From assembly GCA_020722685.1 (NCBI GenBank), contig DYKH01000106.1:1-18045 (forward strand): 18,045 bases of DNA. Direction: 5' to 3'. Shown piece after piece: positions 1 to 10,577 of this stretch (the first letter of the stretch is position 1; the number at the start of each line of letters is the position of its first letter). Under the pieces are notes generated by a model that was not told the origin of the DNA, did no database searches, and saw only the letters and a list, made by a program, of their open reading frames with translations. Origin of the DNA: Caldithrix sp. (GTDB taxonomy: Bacteria > KSB1 > UBA2214 > DYKH01). The position numbers and the translations under genes were made by a program.

Positions 1-3000
1 GGATAGCAAAGGGTCTTGGCTGCCATCCTTGAAACAAGGCAAGGATGACTGGCAAGTGCTGTTAAGCAGTCTGGGATCCCTGTACACAAAAGGCTTAAAA
101 GTAAACTGGTCGGGTTTTGATCAAGACTATCCGCGCAAGCGATTGCCGTTACCGACTTATCCGTTCCAACGCGCCCGATACTGGAACGAGGCCAAGTTGC
201 CGACGATTATCACAACCGGATCGTTATTGCGATCACAGGCTGGCATTCACCCCTTATTAGGCCAGCGAATGCGCTCACCGGTGATTAAAGAGGTGGTATT
301 CGCGTCCGAGTTTAGTGTCAATACGCTACCCTTGCTAAGCGATCATCGCGTTTTCGGCATGCCGATTTTCCCGGCGACTGCTTTTTTAGAGATGGCTCTA
401 GCTGCTGCTAAAGAGCATTTCGGCACCGATACGCTTACCTTAGAGGACGTGGCCATTTTGCAAGCCATGACCTTTACCGAAGATGAGGTGCGTAACGTGC
501 AGGTGATCTTGAATCCCGAAAACAACGATCAGGCTGCATTGCAAATTTTTAGCTCGGCAATGCCCAATGACGGCGGACAGGAGAGCTGGAAACTGCATGC
601 TATATGCAAAATCCACAAAGGAGTGGTGAGGGATGAGGCTTCCCAGCCCAGTCAAAATCGTTTGCAGGAATTGCAGACTGGTTTCCATGAGCAAATGGAA
701 ATCGCCACCTATTATGAAAAGCTGCGCGAACGCGGACTCGAATATGGGCCGAGTTTTCAGGGTATCCGACAACTCTGGCCGCACGATGGCGAGGCCTTGG
801 GTCTGCTGCAACTTCCTGAAGAGATTAGTGAAGTCGGTAAATTTTACATGCACCCAGCACTTTTGGATGCCGGTTTTCAGCTTTTGGCGGCCATTTTATC
901 TAGCGACGGTAAGTACGCCGATAGCGACAGCATTTATTTACCCGTAGGACTGAAGAGCTTTCGGTTATTTGCGCGCTCCAATGCTCGACTGTGGAGTCAT
1001 GTTACTCTCGGTAAGAAGGAAACTGCAAACTATGAACTGCTGCTGGCTGATCTCAACTTGTATAGCGATGATGGCCAGCTCGTTGCAGAAATCGAAGGTT
1101 TGCAGCTCAAGCGCACAAGAGTAGAAGCGCTAATGGGGGCATCCAAAGAGCGATTGCATGATTGGCTATACGAGATAAAGTGGCAACTTTCAGAGCATAC
1201 CGCATCAGATGCCGGACAAGGAAACCAACCTGGGAGCTGGATAATATTTGGCGATAATGAGCCCTTTGGAACTGAGTTGGCCAATCTGCTTTCGCAGCAT
1301 GGTCAAACCTGCATTCATGTGATACCAGGCGATTCCTTTGGTCTAAAGGCTGAAGGACATTGGCAAATGAATCCATCTGAGCCGGATGATTATCGCCGTC
1401 TCCTCGCCGAGGCTCTGCCCATAACAGATGCTCCTTTGCGCGGAGTAGTGCACGCCTGGAGTTTGAATGTTGACTCGACCATGGATATGGATAATGCTCA
1501 GGAGCACTGCTGCGGCAGTGTGCTGCATCTGGTTCAGTCCCTCGTAACGGCAAAACTATCGACAATACCACAACTCTGGTTAGTCACACGCGGTGCTCAG
1601 GCGGTTAATGGATCTTTTGAACCCTTGGCAGTTCCTCAATCATCCTTGTGGGGGTTGGGAAATGTGATCGCCTGGGAGCACCCGGAGCTTCGGTGTGTGC
1701 AAGTGGATTTAGACCCGGACGCCACCGCCACTACGAATAATGTTCAGTCGCTTTTTGCGGAAGTCTGGTCTGATAGCCGAGAAGACCACGTGGCTTTCCG
1801 CAATCAGCAGCGCTACGTGGCCAGATTGCAGCGCGTCAGCAAAGCAAAGGGCGCGGCAACGGAGAACGAATTGGCAGTCCCTGCTGATCAACCATACCGT
1901 CTGGAAATAACCTCTCGCGGCGTGTTGGACAATCTGAAATTTGAGTCCAGCAAACGACGTAAACCCGGTGCGAATGAAGTTGAAATTCACGTCCGTGCAA
2001 CGGGTTTGAACTTTAGAGACGTCCTGAATGCCCTTGGACTATACCCTGGAGACCCAGGGCCTCTTGGTGGGGAATGTGCCGGCGAGGTCGTAGCGATTGG
2101 AGAAAACGTGAACAGCCTCAAAGTAGGCGACGCCGTCATTGCTATCGCTCCTGCAAGCTTTAGCAACTATGTAACCACCTATGCAGATTTGGCCATCAAA
2201 AAGCCGGCGCACCTTAGCCTTGAAGAGGCGGCAACGATTCCAATACCGTTTTTAACGGCTTATTACGCGCTGCATCACCTCGGCAAAATCTCGGCTGGCG
2301 ACCGCCTATTCATTCATTCGGCATCGGGCGGCGTAGGGCTGGCCGCCATCCAACTTGCCCAAAAAGCCGGGGCGGAGATATTTGCCACTGCCGGAAGTCC
2401 TGAAAAGCGCGAGTTCCTTAAATCCTTGGGCGTCCAACATGTCATGAACTCGCGATCCCTTGATTTTGCTGCAGAGGTCATGGACATCACCCAAGGCCGC
2501 GGCGTGGACTTGGTGCTGAATTCTTTGGCGGGAGAATACATTCCTAAAAGCCTTTCCATATTGGCGAGCAAAGGTCGCTTTTTAGAAATTGGCAAGGCTG
2601 AGATTTGGGATGAGAGCAGAGTTGCCCAAGTCAAAAGCGATGTTTCCTACTTTGCTATTGCGTTGGACGATCTTTCGCGGGATAATCCTGCTTTGATACA
2701 AGCTATGCTGCGCGAACTGATGGCCGAGTTCGCCGCAGGCTCGCTCAAGCCTCTGCCGGGGCGGGTGTTCCCAATTGCAGAGGTGGTCAGCGCCTTCCGC
2801 TTTATGGCACAGGCAAAGCATATCGGGAAGATCGTCGTCTCGCAGAAGGAATCCAAGGGCGACAGCTTGACAAAAAAACAGGATTTGTTCCGCTCGGATG
2901 CCACTTACCTGATCACCGGCGGGTTTGGCCAGTTGGGAATTTTAGTCGCGCGCTGGATGGTAGAGCATGGGGCGCGGCATCTGGTCTTAGCCGGGCTTGG

Positions 3001-4135
3001 TGAAGCTTCCGCAGCGGCCAGCAATGCCATTGACGAGCTAAGGCAGAATGGCGCTCAGGTCGTTGTGATGCAGGCCAATATCGCTATTAGAGAACAGACG
3101 GAAAAAATGCTTGCAGACATTGCTGCCCATCGCTTGGCTACGCAGACGCCATTGCCGCCTTTACGAGGTCTTATTCATGCAGCCGGGCTTTTGGATGATG
3201 GTGTATTAATGCAGCAAAACTGGCAACGCTTTGCTCAAGTCATGGCCCCCAAAGTTTCCGGCTCGTGGAATTTGCACACATTGACCAAAGATATGCCCTT
3301 GGACTTTTTCGTATTCTTTTCCTCGGTAGCATCGCTGCTCGGCTCACCTGGACAGGGCAATTATGCTGCTGCCAATGCCTTTATGGATGGCCTAGCGCAT
3401 CGCCGTCGGGCGCAAGGCTTGCCGGCCATTAGCATTAATTGGGGACCTTGGGCCGTGGGCATGGCCGCCGGATTAGATGCGCGTGGCCAACGTCGTCACC
3501 GGGCATCCGGAATGGGCTTCATTTCTCCTGATCAAGGGTTGCAGCTCTTAGAAATGATGCTACTGCAGGATACACCGCAAATAGCCGCCTTGCCAGTCAA
3601 TTGGCCAGCGTTTGTGCGCAGTCTTCCCAGCGGAGAAGCACCGCCGATCCTATCGGATCTTGTTCACAAGGAAAAAGAAAAAGTTGGAGCGCAGAAAGAG
3701 CAAGCCTCTGCATTCCGACAGCAATTGGAAGCTACAGCGCCGAGTGAGCGCAAAGACCTTCTGGTTGGCTATTTGTGCCAGCAGGCAACCAAAGTGCTAG
3801 GGCTGGAGGACTCGTTCCACATAGATCCGCACCAACCTTTGAGGGAGATGGGACTGGATTCCCTGATGGCCATTGAGCTAAAGAACGCCGTGGTCAATGC
3901 CATTGGGCGTGATCTGCCAGCCACGCTCCTGTTCAATTACCCGACTATTGATCAGCTCGCCGAATATTTAGTGAGCGAAGTGTTATTTGTGCAACAGCCT
4001 AAAGAAGCTCCAGAAGGCACAGCGCAAGAGCAAAAAGAACCGAACCAAGGTTTGGCCGACGTAAAAGACTTATCTGAAGAAGAAGTAGAGGCTCTACTTG
4101 CTGATAAATTGACCGCGCTTGAAAAATTGAACTGA
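1..4135 (+). CDS. Type I modular PKS, C-terminal part (AT-linker, DH, ER, KR, ACP); 5' partial
   Basis: Cytoplasmic polyketide synthase module that fully reduces a newly added extender unit. The frame is open to the left edge (first full codon at base 2), and its first residues belong to the post-AT linker ending in [12 protein letters not shown] (about 155-190), so KS and most of AT lie outside. DH: HxxxGxxxxP motif with catalytic His at 344 and Asp of HPALLDAGF at 866. A roughly 230-residue structural KR half follows (about 1160-1850). ER: about 1890-2850, with nucleotide motif HSASGGVG near 2315. [10 protein letters not shown] at 2915, Lys 3251, Ser 3323, Tyr 3362, Asn 3374; an LDD motif (3191-3199) predicts a B-type, D-configured alcohol before dehydration. 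ACP: Ser of GLDSLM at 3860. The C-terminal tail is a docking element. The DH, ER and KR catalytic motifs checked are intact, so a saturated methylene is the expected output. The KR cofactor pocket is odd (see findings). Confidence 0.97.
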   Translation, partial: DSKGSWLPSLKQGKDDWQVLLSSLGSLYTKGLKVNWSGFDQDYPRKRLPLPTYPFQRARYWNEAKLPTIITTGSLLRSQAGIHPLLGQRMRSPVIKEVVFASEFSVNTLPLLSDHRVFGMPIFPATAFLEMALAAAKEHFGTDTLTLEDVAILQAMTFTEDEVRNVQVILNPENNDQAALQIFSSAMPNDGGQESWKLHAICKIHKGVVRDEASQPSQNRLQELQTGFHEQMEIATYYEKLRERGLEYGPSFQGIRQLWPHDGEALGLLQLPEEISEVGKFYMHPALLDAGFQLLAAILSSDGKYADSDSIYLPVGLKSFRLFARSNARLWSHVTLGKKETANYELLLADLNLYSDDGQLVAEIEGLQLKRTRVEALMGASKERLHDWLYEIKWQLSEHTASDAGQGNQPGSWIIFGDNEPFGTELANLLSQHGQTCIHVIPGDSFGLKAEGHWQMNPSEPDDYRRLLAEALPITDAPLRGVVHAWSLNVDSTMDMDNAQEHCCGSVLHLVQSLVTAKLSTIPQLWLVTRGAQAVNGSFEPLAVPQSSLWGLGNVIAWEHPELRCVQVDLDPDATATTNNVQSLFAEVWSDSREDHVAFRNQQRYVARLQRVSKAKGAATENELAVPADQPYRLEITSRGVLDNLKFESSKRRKPGANEVEIHVRATGLNFRDVLNALGLYPGDPGPLGGECAGEVVAIGENVNSLKVGDAVIAIAPASFSNYVTTYADLAIKKPAHLSLEEAATIPIPFLTAYYALHHLGKISAGDRLFIHSASGGVGLAAIQLAQKAGAEIFATAGSPEKREFLKSLGVQHVMNSRSLDFAAEVMDITQGRGVDLVLNSLAGEYIPKSLSILASKGRFLEIGKAEIWDESRVAQVKSDVSYFAIALDDLSRDNPALIQAMLRELMAEFAAGSLKPLPGRVFPIAEVVSAFRFMAQAKHIGKIVVSQKESKGDSLTKKQDLFRSDATYLITGGFGQLGILVARWMVEHGARHLVLAGLGEASAAASNAIDELRQNGAQVVVMQANIAIREQTEKMLADIAAHRLATQTPLPPLRGLIHAAGLLDDGVLMQQNWQRFAQVMAPKVSGSWNLHTLTKDMPLDFFVFFSSVASLLGSPGQGNYAAANAFMDGLAHRRRAQGLPAISINWGPWAVGMAAGLDARGQRRHRASGMGFISPDQGLQLLEMMLLQDTPQIAALPVNWPAFVRSLPSGEAPPILSDLVHKEKEKVGAQKEQASAFRQQLEATAPSERKDLLVGYLCQQATKVLGLEDSFHIDPHQPLREMGLDSLMAIELKNAVVNAIGRDLPATLLFNYPTIDQLAEYLVSEVLFVQQPKEAPEGTAQEQKEPNQGLADVKDLSEEEVEALLADKLTALEKLN

Positions 4136-4250
4136 GTACAACACGATGCACAATACTTCTGACCAAGATCAGTTATCTCCTCTAAAGCGGGCCTATCTCG
4201 CTTTGGAGAAAATGCAAGCGAAATTGGAGGCCATCGAGCGAGAGCGAACA
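4070..4250 (+). other. Docking pair between the first and second synthase proteins
   Basis: The first protein ends with an acidic helix ([10 protein letters not shown], from 4070), and the second begins with a helical, coiled-coil-like segment ([20 protein letters not shown]) just before its KS. Such pairs are known in cyanobacterial and myxobacterial PKSs as class 2 docking domains, which pass the chain from ACP to the next KS. This supports the ATG at 4146 over an internal ATG at 4212, which would remove half of the docking helix although it has a GGAG just upstream. The pairing itself is inferred from sequence style and gene order. Confidence 0.7.
4133..4148 (+). promoter_or_regulatory. 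Gene 1-gene 2 junction with weak ribosome binding site
   Basis: The stop TGA (4133-4135) and the next ATG (4146) are 10 bases apart. I see no good Shine-Dalgarno sequence; GAG at 4134-4136 is the best available. Translation of the second gene therefore probably depends on coupling to the first. There is no room for a promoter or terminator. Confidence 0.5.
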
Positions 4251-7200
4251 GAGCCGATTGCCATCATTGGTCTAGGCTGTCGGTTCCCCGGCGCTGATAA
4301 TTCCGAGGCATTTTGGCGGTTATTGCGCGACGGCGTAGATGCTATTAGCGAAGTGCCGGCCGACCGATGGGATACAAATGAGTTCTTTGATGCAGATCCT
4401 GATACCCCTGGTAAAATGACCACCCGTTGGGGAGGATTCTTGCATAATGTTCACCATTTTGATGCGCACTTTTTTGGAATATCTCCGCGTGAAGCAGAGC
4501 GCATGGATCCGCAGCAACGTTTACTTTTAGAGGTGACCTGGGAGGCTTTGGAAGACGCCAGCCTATCGCCGACAAAGCTGGTTGGAAGCCGTACAGGTGT
4601 GTTCATCGGAATTTCTAACAGTGATTATTCTCTTATTTCCAGCGGCGATCTTTCCTCGGTCGATGCCTATTTTGGTACAGGCAATGCTTTATGCATTGCT
4701 GCTAATCGCCTTTCTTATTTGTTCGATTTTCAGGGTCCCAGCATTTCGGTGGATACTGCTTGTTCTTCCTCGATCGTGTCAACCCATTTAGCCTGTCAAA
4801 GTTTGCGCACACGGGAATCAGATTTGGCGATTGCGGGCGGTGTAAACTTGATTCTGGATCCACTTCTGACCATTACCTTTTCACATGCTCGCATGATGGC
4901 TGCTGATGGCCGCTGCAAAACTTTTGATGCCTCTGCTGATGGATATGTTCGTGGCGAGGGCTGCGGAGTTGTTATTCTAAAACGACTCTCGGATGCATTG
5001 CGCGACGGTGACAACATATTGGCTCTTATTCGGGGATCTGCCGTCAACCAGGATGGTCGCAGTAACGGATTGACAGCACCCAATGGAATAGCGCAACAAA
5101 GGGTCATTCAGCAAGCTCTCAAAAATGCAGGCGTTTCTGCCGAACAGATCGATTATATCGAGACGCACGGAACGGGGACCATTCTCGGCGACCCCATCGA
5201 AGTGCAAGCCATTGGCGCAATCATGAATGGTAGGGCGAAAACTCAGCCCTGTGTTATCGGCTCCGCAAAGACAAATATCGGACATTTGGAGGCAGCCGCA
5301 GGGATTGCGAGTCTCATCAAGGTAGTCTTGGCTCTTCAACACAATCTCATTCCGCCGCATTTGCATTTTAAGGAGATCAATCCTCACATTCCCATAGATG
5401 AATTGCCGTTAGAGATACCTACCAAGCCAAAACCTTGGTCGGAAAACGGCAAGCCGCGATTCGCTGGCATCAGCTCGTTCGGCTTCGGGGGCACAAACGC
5501 TCACTTGATCGTAGAGGAGGCGCCGGCTCCTTCTAAGGTCGCAAACGAATACGAGCGTCCGAGCCATCTTCTGACTCTTTCTGCTAAGGATGAAACTGCT
5601 CTTAGGCAGCTCGCCAGCCGTTTCGTGGAATACGTTTCTGAACATCCTACGATCTCTCTGGGAGACATTTGTTTTACCGCCGCTTCAGGCAGAAATCATT
5701 TCGCCTATCGCATGGCAGCTCCGGCCGGATCGACCGGAGAGATGGCAGAAAAGTTGTCCAGCTTCGTGAAAGGGGAGGATGCCGCAGGAATTGTCATTGG
5801 CAAAACTCAAGGCACTAAGCGGTCAAAAATCGCATTTCTGTTCACCGGACAAGGCTCTCAGTATCCGGGAATGAGCCGTGAGCTATACGATACTCAACCC
5901 ACTTTTCGGCGAGAGATGGATCGTTGTGCAGAGATTCTCAAATCCCATCTCGAACGACCTTTACTTTCAGTCGTTTTTCCGCAGGATTTTGAGACTGCCT
6001 TACTCGATGAAACCCAGTACACGCAGCCGGCTCTATTTTCTATTGAATACGCATTGGCCAAGCTATGGCAGTCGTGGGGTGTTCAGCCAGCTTATCTTCT
6101 CGGGCACAGTATCGGCGAATATGTGGCTGCATGTATTGCAGGAGTATTTTCTCTTGAGGATGCTTTGAAACTGGTCGCGGCCCGTGGACGACTCATGCAG
6201 TCCTTGCCGCAAGACGGCGAAATGGCAGTGGTTTTTGCTGAGCCGGAAAAGATCCAAGAGAGGCTTGCCCATTATGCCGATACCGTAAGCGCTGCCGCCC
6301 ACAACGGACCGAGTAATACGGTCATTTCCGGCAAAAGGGAGGATGTTGAGGCTTTATTGAAACGCTTTGCAGAGAATGGGATCGAATCCCGCTTGCTCAA
6401 AGTCTCCCACGCATTCCATTCACCGCTGATGGAACCCATTTTGGCAGAATTTGCGCGGGTCGCCAACGAGGTGTCGTTCCACGCGCCGCGAATTCCTGTC
6501 ATATCCAATCTTGATGGCAAGGTTTTGCCGAGCGACGAAATCCCCGGCGCTGAATATTGGACCAGACACATTCGCTCATGTGTGCAATTTGCCGAAGGCA
6601 TCAAGACACTGGCGGAACTGGATTGCCAAGTTTTTCTGGAAATCGGCCCCAATCCGCATGCGCTGAACATGGCCCGGCGATGCTTGCCGAAATCTGCAGC
6701 CCTTTGGCTGCCTTCCTTAAAGGAAAAGCAGAGCGACTGGCAATTAATGTTGACCAGCTTGGCCGAGCTTTACGTGCATGGTTTTGAGATTAACTGGGCC
6801 GGTTTTGAGCAGGACTACCATCGTAGGAAGGTCCAGTTGCCGACCTATCCTTTTCAGCGGGAAAGGTATTGGCCTGATTTTCTGGCGAAAAGAAATGGCA
6901 AATACTCTATTTCCGGACAAGCGGAAATGAAGCGCGAGCCCCAACAGGATTTGTCCATGATTGATTTGCAGCCAGCGGCTCAAGTCCCAGAGGAGACGTA
7001 CTCTCGTGAGACGCTGCTTTCCGCTGCGCCGGAAAGCCGGCTGTCGCTCTTGACCTCGATCCTGCAGAAACAACTGGCAAAGGTATTGCGTCTTGCACCG
7101 GACCGAGTGGATATTCAGCAGCCGATCACCAATTTGGGCTTGGATTCCATCATGGCCATCGAGCTGAAGAATAAACTGGAAACAAGCTTCCAAGTCGACA

Positions 7201-10200
7201 TTCCCATCGCAGAATTGATCGAGGGCATCAGCGTCGAAAATCTTGCTGCAAGAGTACTGAGTCAAATGGGCGAGGCGGGAGCCTCTTCGGCCGCGCTGTC
7301 CACCGCTGCTGGTCCGGAGGAAGGAGATTATCCGCTGTCTCTTGGTCAGAAGGCTATGTGGATTCAACATCAGATGGCACCGGCCAGCATCTTCAATCCG
7401 GTCTACGCGGTTCGCATTCGCAGCAAGATCGATGCGGAGCGCTTCCGCCGGGTTTTCCAACTCATCGTCGACCGGCACCCGGCCTTGCGCACCACCTTTG
7501 TGCGGGAAAACGGTGAGCCCATACAAAGAGTTCATAAAGCAATGGAGGCGGCTTTCACAGTCGTAGATGCAGGCGGTTGGAACCAGGAGGAACTGCAAAA
7601 GCGCATCAGCGAGCAAGCCCACCAGACCTTTGACTTGGAGAATGGTCCTCTCTTTAGAGTTCATCTTTTCTCTACGAGCGAAAACGAAAGCGTCCTATTA
7701 TTAGCCGCGCATCACATCGTAGTCGATATGTGGTCGCTGGCGGTGATTGTGAGAGAAGTTGGCCTCCTGTACACCAGTGAAGGTTCTGCGGAAGTCCTTC
7801 CGCCTATAAAGGCACGTTACTCCGATTTCGTGCGCTGGCAAAGCGATCTGCTGTCTTCGCCCAAGGGCGAGAAGCTATGGCGATACTGGCAAAAGCAACT
7901 GGCCGGTGATTTGCCGATTTTGAGCTTGCCGACCGACCACCCCAGGCCGGCTATTCAGACATTTAGGGGCCAGTCAAAATCGATGCAGTTTGACGCAAAG
8001 CTGACCCAACAGCTTAAAGAGATCAGTCAGCGGCACAACGTGACGCTTTACATGACTCTTTTGGCGGCTTTCAAAGCGCTGCTGTATCGCTACACGGGAC
8101 AAGAGGATATTGTCATCGGCTCCCCAACCACAGGGCGTAGTCAACCCGAGTTTTTGGAATCCGTCGGCTATTTCGTCAATCCCGTGCCGCTACGATCTCG
8201 TATACATGGAGAACTGGCATTCTCCGCTTTTCTAAAAAGCATTCAGCAAACCGTAGTTGAGGCCATCGAGCATCAGGATTATCCACTCTACGGCTTGGTA
8301 GAAAAACTGCATCCGGCGCGTGATCTCAGCCGAACGCCCGTCTTTCAAGTCATGTTCGTTTACCAGCGTGCGCATCTGTTGAACGAAGAAGGACTTTCCT
8401 CTTTTTCCCTTGGAGCAGAAGGTTCGCAAATGAACTTGGCGGGAATTCAGCTCGAATCGTTCCCCATCGCCGAACAGGTGGCTCCCTTCGACATGACTTT
8501 TATGATGGCCGAAAGCGCCGGAGGTCTCGGCGCGACCATAACTTTCAACACAGATTTGTTTAACGCAAGCAGCATAGACCGATTCCTGCAACATTTTGCC
8601 GTTTTGCTGGAGTCGATAACCGAGAACCCGCAAGAACTTGTTTCTCGACTGGCGATCTTCCCCAAGCCGGAGCTCGACCAGTTGTTGTGTCAGTGGAATA
8701 CCACCAAAACTGAGCTACCGATAAGGCAGTGCATTCATGAGTTATTCGAGGATCAGGTCCGACGCAATCCCGATGCTCGGGCGTTGATTTCCGAAGGCCG
8801 GGAGTTGACCTATGGCGCCCTGAACGAACGCGCCAACCAGTTGGCGCGATGCTTACGAAAGGTGGGCGTTGCCTCCGAAGTTTTGGTAGGAGTCTGCGCC
8901 GATCGCTCCATCGAGATGCTGATCGGCTTGCTCGCCATTCTGAAGGCGGGCGGAGCGTACTTGCCCTTAGACCCGGAATACCCGGTCGAACGGCTGAGCT
9001 ACATGCTGAAAGACTCGCGCGCTTTAGTATTGCTGACGCAGAAAAAGCTGGCCGCTGATCTGCCTCCGTTTGCCGGAACGATCATCTACCTCGACGACAG
9101 CGCCGATTTCGCTCGAGAAAACAGCGATAATCTGCCGCCGATGGCCTCGCCCGATAATCTGGCCTACCTCATTTACACCTCGGGTTCCACCGGCAAGCCC
9201 AAGGGAGTGATGGTAGCCCATCGTGGACTGTGTAATCTGGTTCGTTCGCAGATCCAGGCGTTTGCCGTCCATGAAGACTCTCTCGTCTTGCAATACGCCT
9301 CGTTGAGCTTTGACGCCTCTATCTCAGAAATCTTTATGGCGTTGGTGAGCGGAGCCTGTCTCTATCTGGCCAAACCGGAAATCCTGCATTCCGCACCGGC
9401 ATTGCTAAACTTGTTCAATGAAGCCGGCATCACCACGGTGACGCTGCCGCCTTCACTTTTGCGCGTGCTGCCGGCAGAGGAAGTTACGAATGTAAAGACA
9501 ATCATTTCCGCAGGTGAAGCTTGCCCGAAGGATCTTGCGGCCCGCTGGTCCACCAATCGCCGCTTCCTGAATGCCTATGGTCCTACTGAGGCGACCATCG
9601 GCGTGACGAGCTATTTGTTAGAGAATCTCCCGGCTGAATGTACCAGTCTGCCGATCGGACGGCCAATCGCGAATACTCAGCTTTATATTTTGGATCAGCA
9701 CTTGAATCCGGTGCCGATAGGGGCCACCGGCGAGTTATACATCGGCGGCATTGGCTTAGCCCGTGGCTATATAAACGGGAGCGACCTCACCGCCGAACGA
9801 TTCATTCCGGATCCATTCAGCGAGGTACCAGGTTCTCGTTTATACCGGACCGGCGATTTGGCCCATTATCTGGCCGACGGAAATATAGAATTCCTCGGGC
9901 GCATTGATCATCAAGTCAAGATTCGCGGCTTCCGCATCGAGGTGGGAGAAATCGAGTCTGTCTTAAGCCAGCATCCGGCGTTGCGAGACGTCTTTGTTTT
10001 GGCTCGCGCCAGCGATCACGGCAGCCGTGACTACCGCTTGATCGCCTATATCGTAGCCGACAAGAACCGCGCCCCTAGCGCCAACGATTTGCGCATCTAT
10101 CTCCGCACCAAGCTGCCCGAATACATGATCCCTGCGGACTTTATCTCGTTGGAAGCTTTGCCGTTGACTCATAACGGCAAAATTGACCGGAAAAAGCTTC

Positions 10201-10577
10201 CGGCGCCCAAAGCAAAGCGAGCTGACGCTGCCGATGCCTCGGCCGCCCCTAAGAACGAAATCGAGCGCGCCATAGCCGGAATCTGGCAAGAGGTGCTCAA
10301 CTTGGAAAAAGTCGGCGTTCACGACAATTTTTTTGATTTGGGCGGCCACTCGTTGAATCTGATGCAGGTTCAGCTTAAGGTGAAGCAAGTTCTGAAAAAA
10401 GAAATTAGCGCTATTGACATGTTCAGTTATCCTACGGTGAGCGCGTTTGCGAAATTCCTGGAGCAAGATCAAGGGGGTAAGATATCCCGACAACAGCGAG
10501 TCGAGCGCGCCAATAAGCAACAAGCAGCCATTAATATGCAAAGGCAGCGTATGATGCAAAGGAGACCGATGAAATGA
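4146..10577 (+). CDS. Hybrid PKS-NRPS: KS-AT-ACP-C-A-PCP
   Basis: 2143-residue cytoplasmic synthase that adds a malonate unit and then an amino acid. KS: residues about 36-460, catalytic Cys206 (VDTACSSS), His341 (ETHGTG), His380 (NIGHLEAA). AT: about 565-870, GQGSQ near 568, Ser655 in GHSIGEY, and HAFHS at 755-759, the signature for malonyl-CoA. ACP: Ser1001 in GLDSIM. No KR, DH or ER, so the beta-keto group should remain. C domain: about 1062-1500, HHIVVDMWS with His1189/His1190 and Asp1194. A domain: about 1530-2030, A3 motif near 1675-1687, A10 Lys2012; the pocket reads as aromatic. PCP: Ser2069 in DLGGHSL. The N-terminal helix docks to the upstream protein, and a basic C-terminal tail (2112-2143) may dock to the next KS. 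No epimerase, so an L residue is expected. The stop overlaps the next start (ATGA), implying translational coupling. Confidence 0.97.
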   Translation: MHNTSDQDQLSPLKRAYLALEKMQAKLEAIERERTEPIAIIGLGCRFPGADNSEAFWRLLRDGVDAISEVPADRWDTNEFFDADPDTPGKMTTRWGGFLHNVHHFDAHFFGISPREAERMDPQQRLLLEVTWEALEDASLSPTKLVGSRTGVFIGISNSDYSLISSGDLSSVDAYFGTGNALCIAANRLSYLFDFQGPSISVDTACSSSIVSTHLACQSLRTRESDLAIAGGVNLILDPLLTITFSHARMMAADGRCKTFDASADGYVRGEGCGVVILKRLSDALRDGDNILALIRGSAVNQDGRSNGLTAPNGIAQQRVIQQALKNAGVSAEQIDYIETHGTGTILGDPIEVQAIGAIMNGRAKTQPCVIGSAKTNIGHLEAAAGIASLIKVVLALQHNLIPPHLHFKEINPHIPIDELPLEIPTKPKPWSENGKPRFAGISSFGFGGTNAHLIVEEAPAPSKVANEYERPSHLLTLSAKDETALRQLASRFVEYVSEHPTISLGDICFTAASGRNHFAYRMAAPAGSTGEMAEKLSSFVKGEDAAGIVIGKTQGTKRSKIAFLFTGQGSQYPGMSRELYDTQPTFRREMDRCAEILKSHLERPLLSVVFPQDFETALLDETQYTQPALFSIEYALAKLWQSWGVQPAYLLGHSIGEYVAACIAGVFSLEDALKLVAARGRLMQSLPQDGEMAVVFAEPEKIQERLAHYADTVSAAAHNGPSNTVISGKREDVEALLKRFAENGIESRLLKVSHAFHSPLMEPILAEFARVANEVSFHAPRIPVISNLDGKVLPSDEIPGAEYWTRHIRSCVQFAEGIKTLAELDCQVFLEIGPNPHALNMARRCLPKSAALWLPSLKEKQSDWQLMLTSLAELYVHGFEINWAGFEQDYHRRKVQLPTYPFQRERYWPDFLAKRNGKYSISGQAEMKREPQQDLSMIDLQPAAQVPEETYSRETLLSAAPESRLSLLTSILQKQLAKVLRLAPDRVDIQQPITNLGLDSIMAIELKNKLETSFQVDIPIAELIEGISVENLAARVLSQMGEAGASSAALSTAAGPEEGDYPLSLGQKAMWIQHQMAPASIFNPVYAVRIRSKIDAERFRRVFQLIVDRHPALRTTFVRENGEPIQRVHKAMEAAFTVVDAGGWNQEELQKRISEQAHQTFDLENGPLFRVHLFSTSENESVLLLAAHHIVVDMWSLAVIVREVGLLYTSEGSAEVLPPIKARYSDFVRWQSDLLSSPKGEKLWRYWQKQLAGDLPILSLPTDHPRPAIQTFRGQSKSMQFDAKLTQQLKEISQRHNVTLYMTLLAAFKALLYRYTGQEDIVIGSPTTGRSQPEFLESVGYFVNPVPLRSRIHGELAFSAFLKSIQQTVVEAIEHQDYPLYGLVEKLHPARDLSRTPVFQVMFVYQRAHLLNEEGLSSFSLGAEGSQMNLAGIQLESFPIAEQVAPFDMTFMMAESAGGLGATITFNTDLFNASSIDRFLQHFAVLLESITENPQELVSRLAIFPKPELDQLLCQWNTTKTELPIRQCIHELFEDQVRRNPDARALISEGRELTYGALNERANQLARCLRKVGVASEVLVGVCADRSIEMLIGLLAILKAGGAYLPLDPEYPVERLSYMLKDSRALVLLTQKKLAADLPPFAGTIIYLDDSADFARENSDNLPPMASPDNLAYLIYTSGSTGKPKGVMVAHRGLCNLVRSQIQAFAVHEDSLVLQYASLSFDASISEIFMALVSGACLYLAKPEILHSAPALLNLFNEAGITTVTLPPSLLRVLPAEEVTNVKTIISAGEACPKDLAARWSTNRRFLNAYGPTEATIGVTSYLLENLPAECTSLPIGRPIANTQLYILDQHLNPVPIGATGELYIGGIGLARGYINGSDLTAERFIPDPFSEVPGSRLYRTGDLAHYLADGNIEFLGRIDHQVKIRGFRIEVGEIESVLSQHPALRDVFVLARASDHGSRDYRLIAYIVADKNRAPSANDLRIYLRTKLPEYMIPADFISLEALPLTHNGKIDRKKLPAPKAKRADAADASAAPKNEIERAIAGIWQEVLNLEKVGVHDNFFDLGGHSLNLMQVQLKVKQVLKKEISAIDMFSYPTVSAFAKFLEQDQGGKISRQQRVERANKQQAAINMQRQRMMQRRPMK
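9312..10181 (+). other. Adenylation pocket of gene 2, predicted Phe/Tyr-like
   Basis: Aligned by eye to the gramicidin synthetase A Phe domain, without gaps from A4 to A5, the ten specificity positions are Asp1723, Ala1724, Ser1727, Thr1766, Ile1787, Ala1789, Ala1810, Ile1818, Gly1819 and Lys2012 (DASTIAAIGK). The Phe code I remember is DAWTIAAICK (8 of 10 shared), and a Tyr code is DASTVAAVCK. Asp and Lys, which hold the alpha-amino and carboxyl groups, are present. An aromatic L-amino acid is the best guess. The Gly at the 331 position enlarges the pocket and leaves Tyr, Phe, Trp or a modified aromatic open. Confidence 0.65.
10479..10574 (+). other. Basic, Gln-rich C-terminal tail of gene 2
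   Basis: The last 32 residues after the PCP contain ten Lys/Arg against one Glu, plus many Gln and Met. The following protein starts its KS only about 13 residues from its N-terminus, without a docking helix. I infer that this tail is the partner-recognition element for the PCP-to-KS hand-over. Similar basic tails occur, as I remember, on other NRPS proteins that precede a PKS. Direct evidence is only composition and position. Confidence 0.45.
10561..10577 (+). promoter_or_regulatory. Strong RBS and ATGA start/stop overlap for gene 3
   Basis: GGAG at 10561-10564 lies 9 bases before the ATG at 10574, whose last two bases form part of the TGA stop (10575-10577) of the preceding gene. This is the best Shine-Dalgarno sequence at any junction here. 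With the 4-base overlap it marks coupled translation and fixes the gene 3 start. Confidence 0.8.

Noticed and set aside
29..31. TTG at 29 as the true start of gene 1
   Set aside because: The frame is open upstream to the edge and encodes WLPSL of the post-AT linker, so the gene is truncated by the window and does not start here.
1160..1850. C-methyltransferase domain between DH and ER of gene 1
   Set aside because: The segment is about 230 residues and shows no SAM-binding glycine motif. It fits the structural half of the split KR, which is normal in DH-ER-KR modules.
9638..9907. Second + strand open frame inside the gene 2 A domain
   Set aside because: It overlaps the A5-A8 region in another frame and its composition is Arg-rich and featureless, as expected from a shifted reading of GC-rich codons.
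10350..10577. Epimerization or thioesterase domain at the end of gene 2
   Set aside because: Only about 75 residues follow the PCP serine and they end in a basic tail; there is no room for either domain.
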